Assembly: GCA_017559905.1 (NCBI GenBank)
Contig: JAFYQF010000015.1
Location: 62,001-126,000, forward strand
From: a bacterium
Lineage (GTDB): Bacteria; Cyanobacteriota; Vampirovibrionia; Gastranaerophilales; Gastranaerophilaceae
DNA: 64,000 bases
Direction: 5' to 3'
The notes under the pieces were generated by a model. It was not told where the DNA came from, did not search any database, and saw nothing but the letters and a program-made list of their open reading frames with translations. Of this stretch, positions 58,929 to 64,000 are shown one piece after another (position 1 is the stretch's first letter; the number at the start of each line of letters is the position of its first letter). The position numbers and the translations under genes were made by a program.

Positions 58929-60122
58929 TTAAATAGATGATTTTGGAAGTTTGATTATGAATTCTGCACCTTTATTTATGTCGCTGTTGATTTTTATTTT
59001 CCCGTTATGTAGTTCTAAAAGTTCTTTCGTAATTGTTAGTCCAAGCCCTGTAGAGTTTTGGGTTGAATTTATTTGTTCAAATTTTTTGAATATTTTTTTC
59101 TGATTTGCCTTATCAATACCACAGCCATTGTCTTTTATTGATATTTCAGTATATTTTTTGGTCTGTTTTGTGCTAATTTGTATTACATCATTTTCTGGTG
59201 AAAATTTGATTGCATTGTTTATTATGTTAAAAAATATTTGTTGAAGTTTTTGGTAGTCTGCGCAAATAAGCATAGGAATTTCTGTATATTTAATTTGAAT
59301 ATTTTTTTTATCAGCTAAAGGTTTTAGTATGTTTAGTGTTTCATTGATGCACAAATTAATTTCAAAAGTTCGCAAGTTTAATTTCAAAGTTCCGGATTCT
59401 ATTTTTGAGATATCGAGAATTTCGTTAATCATTCCAAGTAAATTTATTCCTGCTGTTTGGATATCTTTTATGCATTCGGTTTGTTTATCATTTAATGTCC
59501 CAAATTTTGGGTTTTGCAACAGTTCAGAAAAACCAATAATTGATATTAAAGGCGTGCGAAGCTCGTGCGAAACGTGCGATAGAAACTTTGTCTTAATTTT
59601 GTCAGAAGCTATAATCTTTTTGTTCTGTTTTTTTATTATTTCGTTTGTTTTTGCAGTTTCAATGATGCCTTCTTGCAGGGCTTCGGTTTGTAATTTTATG
59701 ATTTTTGTAAGCTCAATTTCTTTTATTATATTTGAAATAATCATTGCGCAAGTTCTGAACAATTCAACCTGTGGGTAAATATCTTTTTCCTCGGTTTCAA
59801 TAAGAATTATTCCGTATACAATATTGTTTACTATTAATCGCTCTGCGATAATGTTTTTATTTTTTAATCCAAATATCACTAGATTTAATTCGGAGTTTAC
59901 ATTAAAAATTTCTTTTATATCGTTGTTTGAAAGCTTAATATCAAGGGGTGTTGTTTTATATGCAAATTCACACCTCAAGCTTTCTGGTGTGGCGTAGTAT
60001 ATATAACCTTTTTTGATATTAAAAATATTATTTAAAGCAGAGAATATATCATCATTGTTTTTTATGTTACCTTTGAAAAATATCTCTAATTTAGCTAATA
60101 TTTTTTGAGTATTTTTATCCAC
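58929..60122 (-). CDS. Soluble sensor histidine kinase with GAF-like input domain
   Basis: 397 residues from a GTG that overlaps the hpt stop (TAGTG). Residues 1-135 look like a GAF-type sensory domain; a coiled-coil helix (about 135-180) leads into HisKA with LSHVSHELRTPLISIIGFSE, phospho-acceptor H186. The ATPase domain (about 280-397) has the N-box FNIINNAIKFSPEN, G1 DNGCGID, F-box KKIFKKFEQ and G2 GLGLTITKEL. There is no transmembrane helix, so it senses a cytoplasmic signal. No response regulator gene is adjacent. It takes the place where ftsH often follows tilS-hpt. Confidence 0.92.
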   Translation of the reverse strand: MDKNTQKILAKLEIFFKGNIKNNDDIFSALNNIFNIKKGYIYYATPESLRCEFAYKTTPLDIKLSNNDIKEIFNVNSELNLVIFGLKNKNIIAERLIVNNIVYGIILIETEEKDIYPQVELFRTCAMIISNIIKEIELTKIIKLQTEALQEGIIETAKTNEIIKKQNKKIIASDKIKTKFLSHVSHELRTPLISIIGFSELLQNPKFGTLNDKQTECIKDIQTAGINLLGMINEILDISKIESGTLKLNLRTFEINLCINETLNILKPLADKKNIQIKYTEIPMLICADYQKLQQIFFNIINNAIKFSPENDVIQISTKQTKKYTEISIKDNGCGIDKANQKKIFKKFEQINSTQNSTGLGLTITKELLELHNGKIKINSDINKGAEFIIKLPKSSI

Positions 60123-60670
60123 TACTGCTCCAATAGTTTTTTGTCTGCAAACCCAATATATCTTAAATTTCTGAAATATCCGTCAAAATCGAGTCCGTAG
60201 CCAATCAAAAATTCATCCCCAACATCAAATCCATAGTAATCAGGTTCGATATCAACACTTCTTGTGCATTTTTTGTCTAGCAATGAACAAAATTTTGTTG
60301 ATTTTGTTTTGAAGTTGCAGTGCATAAAATCTATTAAAAATTTAGCTGTTAAACCCTTGTCTACAATATCTTCTATTATTAAAACATTTTTGTCGTTCAA
60401 ATCTGGTAGTGAGATATCAACGGCATTTACTTTTCCACTAGAAACAGTTCCTGAACCATAGCTTGATAGTCTTATGAATTCCATTTTAACAGGCATTTTT
60501 AAATGTTTCGCTAGGTCGGTTGCAAACATAACAGCGCCTTTTAGAACACAAACGACGTAAACTTCTTCATTTCCATAAAAATCATTCATTTTAGTTGCTA
60601 ATTCTTTTATCTTTGATTGAATTTGTTCTTCGCTAAATAAAACTTTTAAATCACTCTCTTTTATTTTCAT
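60122..60670 (-). CDS. hpt: Hypoxanthine phosphoribosyltransferase
   Basis: Purine salvage enzyme turning hypoxanthine and guanine into IMP and GMP; 182 residues. EFIRLSSYGSGTVSSG is the flexible active-site loop with the S-Y pair, VLIIEDIVDKGLTAKFL the PRPP-binding motif, and YYGFDVGDEFLIGYGLDFDG the base-binding end. AAGGAG precedes the ATG by about six bases. It lies 11 bases after tilS in the same direction, a widespread pairing. Confidence 0.95.
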   Translation of the reverse strand: MKIKESDLKVLFSEEQIQSKIKELATKMNDFYGNEEVYVVCVLKGAVMFATDLAKHLKMPVKMEFIRLSSYGSGTVSSGKVNAVDISLPDLNDKNVLIIEDIVDKGLTAKFLIDFMHCNFKTKSTKFCSLLDKKCTRSVDIEPDYYGFDVGDEFLIGYGLDFDGYFRNLRYIGFADKKLLEQ

Positions 60671-60681
60671 ATAAATTCTCC

Positions 60682-61989
60682 TTAATTATCTGTTAATTTT
60701 AGCATATGTGTTGGGGTTGTGACAACTTTAATTTTATCGCTCATACCCACTGATGGTACCCATAAAATTTCGTTATCTGTAGCTAAAAGTAAAAGTTGAT
60801 TTTTTTCGTGTTGTGGTATCTTTTTTTCGTTTAAATATTTTTTTAATTTTTGAGAACCTTTGCAACCTAGTGGCGTTATTACATCACCATCTTTGCGTGT
60901 TCTAAAATGTAAATTCTGGATGTTTTCTAGATTTACGTATGCGATTTTTTCTTTGTCTTGTGGATATTTGTTAACTTTTTCTCTAAATTCTGTAATGGAA
61001 AATACTAAATCGTTAATTTTATATTCTCCGCACTGGTTAATTAAGATTTCAATGTCTTTTGTGTCTAATTTATGCACAACTTTGATTTCTTTAGTGCTTA
61101 TGAATAGCCATAAATCAGAGTTTAGAGAAATAGTTTTTCCGCTTTTTGAAGTCTTGTTTTGTTCAATGAAATCAATAATTCTGTCAATTTTTTTTCTGTC
61201 GTATTCTAGATTATTTTCTAAAAATAATTTGTATATTAGTCTTGATTTTACAGAATATGGGTACTGGATAAAGTTTTCAGTCTCAAAAGGATTTGTTAGT
61301 GATTTTAAATATAGCTCAACAATTTCATTATCCATTGTTGCGGTTTGAGATAATGAATTGATTGTTTCTACAACTTGTGAATTGATTTTACTTAATTCAG
61401 GCAAAATGTTGTGTCTAATTAAGTTTCTTTTGTATTTTGTATTTAAGTTAGAACTATCATTATTAGGAGTTAGTGAGTTTTCATTACAATATTCTTCAAT
61501 TTCGTCACGTTTGATGTTAATAAGTGGTCGATAATAAATATCTCTATTAGGGTTGATTCCAGCTAATCCGCAAACTCCTGTTCCTTTTGCAATACGATAG
61601 ATTAAGGTTTCAGCATTATCGTTTGCATTGTGCGCCGTTAGGATTATTTTTGAATTGAATTTTTTGGCACAATTTTCAAAGAATTTATATCTAGCTTCTC
61701 TTGCTACTGTTTCTGTTTTTGGAGTGTCCTTTGGTAAGGTTTCTGAATAGAATTTTATATTGTTTTTTCTGCAAAATTCTTCGCACCAATCTTCTTCTTG
61801 TTTGCTTTCTTCTCCACGCCAATTGTGGTTTAAGTGGATTGCAATTACATTCAATCCTAGTTTTGTGCAAATATCAAGTAGACACATCGAATCAAACCCG
61901 CCAGAGAATGCAACCAATAAGGGTTCATTTTCTTTGGTAATGTTATATTCTTTCAAAAAATATTCTACTTTATTAATTAAATTATTCAT
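60682..61989 (-). CDS. tilS: tRNA(Ile)-lysidine synthetase
   Basis: Attaches lysine to C34 of tRNA-Ile(CAU) so that it reads AUA; 435 residues. The N-terminal PP-loop LLVAFSGGFDSMCLLD binds ATP, HLNHNWRGEESKQEEDWCEEFC is the lysine/tRNA part, LTAHNANDNAETLIYRI is conserved, and the C-terminal domain (about 355-435) ends the protein with RTRKDGDVITPLG. The ATG at 61989 overlaps the end of the Clp_N gene by eight bases (ATGAATAA), giving translational coupling; a TTG at 62010 is less likely. This enzyme matters here because AUA may be the infC start codon. Confidence 0.95.
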   Translation of the reverse strand: MNNLINKVEYFLKEYNITKENEPLLVAFSGGFDSMCLLDICTKLGLNVIAIHLNHNWRGEESKQEEDWCEEFCRKNNIKFYSETLPKDTPKTETVAREARYKFFENCAKKFNSKIILTAHNANDNAETLIYRIAKGTGVCGLAGINPNRDIYYRPLINIKRDEIEEYCNENSLTPNNDSSNLNTKYKRNLIRHNILPELSKINSQVVETINSLSQTATMDNEIVELYLKSLTNPFETENFIQYPYSVKSRLIYKLFLENNLEYDRKKIDRIIDFIEQNKTSKSGKTISLNSDLWLFISTKEIKVVHKLDTKDIEILINQCGEYKINDLVFSITEFREKVNKYPQDKEKIAYVNLENIQNLHFRTRKDGDVITPLGCKGSQKLKKYLNEKKIPQHEKNQLLLLATDNEILWVPSVGMSDKIKVVTTPTHMLKLTDN

Positions 61990-63367
61990 TTTGATTGTTT
62001 GCAGAAGCAATTCTGTGTTGAATATTTATGCCTTCTTTGATTTCAACCGCATCAACCCCCAACTGCTCTAATGTTTTCATTGCAAGGCAAGTTGGCTCTG
62101 ATGTTAGCGCTAGTAACATATGCTCGGATTCTATACGTGTTTTGTTTTCGTTTTTTGCAAGTTCCCAAGCTTTTTCTAAAACTCTTTTTGCACGTTTTGT
62201 AAAAACAATTTCTTTATCGAAATATTCGTTTCCAAATCCTATAATTTGCTCAACTTCTTTGCGTGCATCTTTTATATTGATTTCCAGTTCATTCAATACT
62301 TGAGCCCCAAGTCCTTGAGCTTCTCCGATAATGCCAAGTAAAAACATTTCTGTACCGACAATATTTCTGCCAAGCCTTCTTGCTTCTTCTTTTGCTAGTC
62401 GCAATATTGTCAAAGTTTCTGGCATTTGCTTTTCGATAGGCTTGATAATTGAGTGTGCAACATCATCGTCGTTAATTTTCAATTCTTTAAGAATATCGTA
62501 TGCAATGCCTTTTTTTGCTTTAAGTACTCCTAACACAATATGTTCAGGTAATACGACTGAAGAACCAAGTTCTTTTGCTGTTTGAAGCGCCAAATTCATT
62601 GTTCTAAAAGCATTTGGTGTGAAAATTATTTGGCGGTTTTCGTATTCAGCTTGTCTCGATTGGATGCCTGAAAGTTTTTCTTCAAATTTGTCGGCTGTAA
62701 TTCCGTAATCTGATAAAATTTGCGATAGTTGAGAGTTTTTGTCTTCTAAAATAGAAGAAATTATTTGCTCTGTGCCTAAAATTTCGTAATTTGATGCTGA
62801 TAATTTAGCGACAGCACGTTCAAAAACTTTGATGGATTCTTCGCTATCGAAAATTGCATCAGTTTTTGCTGAATTGTTTGGTTCTATTTCTTTGTTGTCG
62901 TCAACTTCAGGGTGATATAACCCTTTTGACTTTCTTTGTACTAACTTTTCAAGAAGAATTTTTGATTTTACAACATCAAAACCTAATTTCTCTAAGATTC
63001 TAACATTGTTCGATTTTCTATCGTTTACGACAGAAAGGAATAAATGTTCGTACAGAATTGTCTGGTTGCCAGATTTGTTAGCCAAATCAAGTGCATTCTT
63101 AAGCAACTCTTTCAAGTGAAGACTGAACACAGGCGTTTTATCAGTGCTGATATTTTTGTTAATATTCAGACTTTCTTTTATTTCTGCTAATAAGTCGTCG
63201 TATTCAATATTGTAGCTTTTGAATATCTTTTGCGGAACACCTTTTGCCTCTATAAATAATGCTAATAACAGGTGCTCTGAAACTATATTCGCAGAATGCA
63301 TTTCATTCGCACATTTTTGCGCTGTACTAACTACATTTATTGCCTTTTCCGTAAACTTTTCTAACAA
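61982..63367 (-). CDS. Clp N-domain repeat protein, six repeats, no AAA+ domain
   Basis: 461 residues beginning at TTG, supported by AGAGG eight bases upstream. The whole protein consists of Clp_N-type repeats at about 5-68, 81-144, 175-236, 249-310, 318-377 and 389-447, i.e. three double modules. The pattern is F-T-x-x-A-x-x-V-L-x-x-A...G-T-E/S-E-H-L-L-L-A-L...L-x-x-L-G-V-D; the best are ILRLAKEEARRLGRNIVGTE and FTKRAKRVLEKAWELAK. ClpC/ClpB N-domains bind substrates and adaptors; without an ATPase part this protein could act as an adaptor, scaffold or decoy for a Clp machine encoded elsewhere, which is inference. Between the second and third repeats is a 30-residue acidic linker. Confidence 0.85.
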   Translation of the reverse strand: MLEKFTEKAINVVSTAQKCANEMHSANIVSEHLLLALFIEAKGVPQKIFKSYNIEYDDLLAEIKESLNINKNISTDKTPVFSLHLKELLKNALDLANKSGNQTILYEHLFLSVVNDRKSNNVRILEKLGFDVVKSKILLEKLVQRKSKGLYHPEVDDNKEIEPNNSAKTDAIFDSEESIKVFERAVAKLSASNYEILGTEQIISSILEDKNSQLSQILSDYGITADKFEEKLSGIQSRQAEYENRQIIFTPNAFRTMNLALQTAKELGSSVVLPEHIVLGVLKAKKGIAYDILKELKINDDDVAHSIIKPIEKQMPETLTILRLAKEEARRLGRNIVGTEMFLLGIIGEAQGLGAQVLNELEINIKDARKEVEQIIGFGNEYFDKEIVFTKRAKRVLEKAWELAKNENKTRIESEHMLLALTSEPTCLAMKTLEQLGVDAVEIKEGINIQHRIASANNQNE

Positions 63368-63393
63368 AATTTCTTCCTCTTTGTTTGTGAATA

Positions 63394-63687
63394 CTAAACT
63401 GTTAAACCGTCATCTTCGTCTTCATCTTCTTCTAAAGATTGGATGTAAGCTTCAACTTTATCGAATTCTTCATCATCTTCGATAGTTTCGAATAGATAGT
63501 CTTCACCATCTTTAGTTAATCTCATAAGAACGATTTCACCATCTTCACTGTTTTCTTCTTCAGCTTCAGCAGGAAGTAATAGTGCGTATTCTTTGCCTTC
63601 AACTTCTACGATGTCATAAAGTTCAAAGTTGATTACGTTCCCGTCTTCGTCAACTGTTTCAATTAATTGTCTTTCTTCGTTTTCCAT
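63394..63687 (-). CDS. DUF1292 family protein
   Basis: 97 residues, very acidic. VDEDGNVINFELYDIVEVEGKEYALLLP is the start typical of DUF1292 (YrzB-like), followed by GEIVLMRLTKDGEDYLFETIEDDEEFDKV. The function is unknown; the family usually lies next to ruvX and upstream of cell-envelope or stress genes, as here. AAGGAG precedes the ATG by about six bases. The Glu/Asp-rich tail DEDEDDGLTV is likely disordered. Confidence 0.88.
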   Translation of the reverse strand: MENEERQLIETVDEDGNVINFELYDIVEVEGKEYALLLPAEAEEENSEDGEIVLMRLTKDGEDYLFETIEDDEEFDKVEAYIQSLEEDEDEDDGLTV

Positions 63688-63710
63688 TGTTTTCTCCTTT
63701 ATGTTTTTGT

Positions 63711-64000
63711 TTATCTTTTACGACTAAGGTATTGTTCCAGTATAATACAAGCACTCTCAATATCAACCAAACCTTTGTTTTTTTTGAAATCAATTTTCTT
63801 ATTTCGTAAATTTTCTTCTGCCGTGTCAGAGGTTAATCTTTCATCTTCAAAAATTATTTCAAATCCTTGAATTTTTGATGCAAAGGTTTTGCAGTCTTCA
63901 GCTTGAGAGCCTTGAGTGCCATCCATGTTGTATGGAACTCCTACAACGATTTTTTCTACACGATTTTCTTTTGCTATTTTTATTATTTCTTCTATAGCTT
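63711..64000 (-). CDS. ruvX: RuvX/YqgF Holliday junction resolvase-like protein (5' end outside window)
   Basis: The C-terminal ~96 residues are seen; the frame continues past the right edge. IVVGVPYNMDGTQGSQAED is the conserved G-x-P-x-x-x-D-G motif region and IIFEDERLTSDTAEENL carries the catalytic D-E-R-L-T. ILEQYLSRKR ends the protein as in the family. RuvX/YqgF is a RNase H-fold nuclease that matures 16S rRNA 5' ends; the Holliday-junction role is less certain. It precedes DUF1292 in the same direction, a common order. Confidence 0.92.
   Translation of the reverse strand, partial: AIEEIIKIAKENRVEKIVVGVPYNMDGTQGSQAEDCKTFASKIQGFEIIFEDERLTSDTAEENLRNKKIDFKKNKGLVDIESACIILEQYLSRKR

Noticed and set aside
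60860-61348. 162-residue frame antisense to tilS
   Set aside because: Hydrophobic by codon mirror only; tilS is certain on the other strand.
1-64000. CRISPR array, insertion sequence, rRNA operon
   Set aside because: No regularly spaced repeats, no transposase-like frame with inverted ends and no rRNA sequence were found.

Overview
This 64 kb window is A+T-rich chromosomal DNA from a bacterium. It is gene-dense, with short intergenic gaps and several overlapping genes, and about 58 protein genes can be supported. An outer membrane is implied by a TolC-family channel, an arabinose-5-phosphate isomerase and an MsbA-like exporter. Several housekeeping arrangements (nadD-yqeK, def-fmt, ruvX-DUF1292, tilS-hpt) and an AroH-type chorismate mutase recall Firmicutes and Cyanobacteria. 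Together with many unrecognised proteins carrying a short N-terminal F-x-G motif, this suggests a gut Vampirovibrionia (Gastranaerophilales, the non-photosynthetic sister group of Cyanobacteria). That placement is an inference at moderate confidence; no rRNA is present to confirm it.

Layout. 1-4450: Na+/H+ antiporter end, MgtE, an LCP cell-wall enzyme, a nitroreductase. 4548-8024: LemA, two tRNA-Arg genes and argS. 8025-12745: a small unknown, dusB, a long TPR lipoprotein-like/periplasmic protein, a 58-residue protein and infC. 12881-28641: an accessory-like stretch with tRNA-Phe, a PAP2 phosphatase, a calpain-like protease, an acyltransferase, an unusual HNH protein, a GNAT, a lysozyme-LysM-amidase protein, a His-rich secreted protein, TolC, an EF-hand/HExxH protein, PnuC and several unknowns. 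28732-37919: a surface-polysaccharide cluster (nucleotidyltransferase-kinase fusion, HAD phosphatase, KpsF/KdsD, glycosyltransferase-like protein, FrhB-pyruvyltransferase fusion, ABC exporter, membrane protein). 38330-41437: a PurD-like ATP-grasp protein, a DnaJ-like chaperone and QueE. 41438-49667 (minus strand): AroH, Fmt, Def, a degenerate HerA-like ATPase with a long acidic linker, YqeK, NadD, a structured ncRNA (probably 6S RNA), a second formyltransferase, SmpB and an orphan oligopeptide ABC ATPase. 49728-55990: unknown membrane-like proteins, a 53-residue protein, a pair of 64-bp repeats and a CpaE-CpaF-like pair whose CpaF has lost its P-loop. 56087-64000: uvrB, a membrane protein, a soluble histidine kinase, hpt, tilS, a protein made only of six Clp N-domain repeats, DUF1292 and the end of ruvX.

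The most unusual items are the six-repeat Clp_N protein without an ATPase, the CpaE/pseudo-CpaF pair, the HNH protein whose zinc knuckle and catalytic core are about 280 residues apart, the calpain-like and EF-hand metallopeptidase proteins without signal peptides, the shared N-terminal F-x-G motif, the probable AUA start of infC, and a set of promoters whose -10 box lies exactly six bases before an ATG that has no ribosome binding site (probable leaderless mRNAs). No transposase, CRISPR array, rRNA or prophage structural gene was seen.
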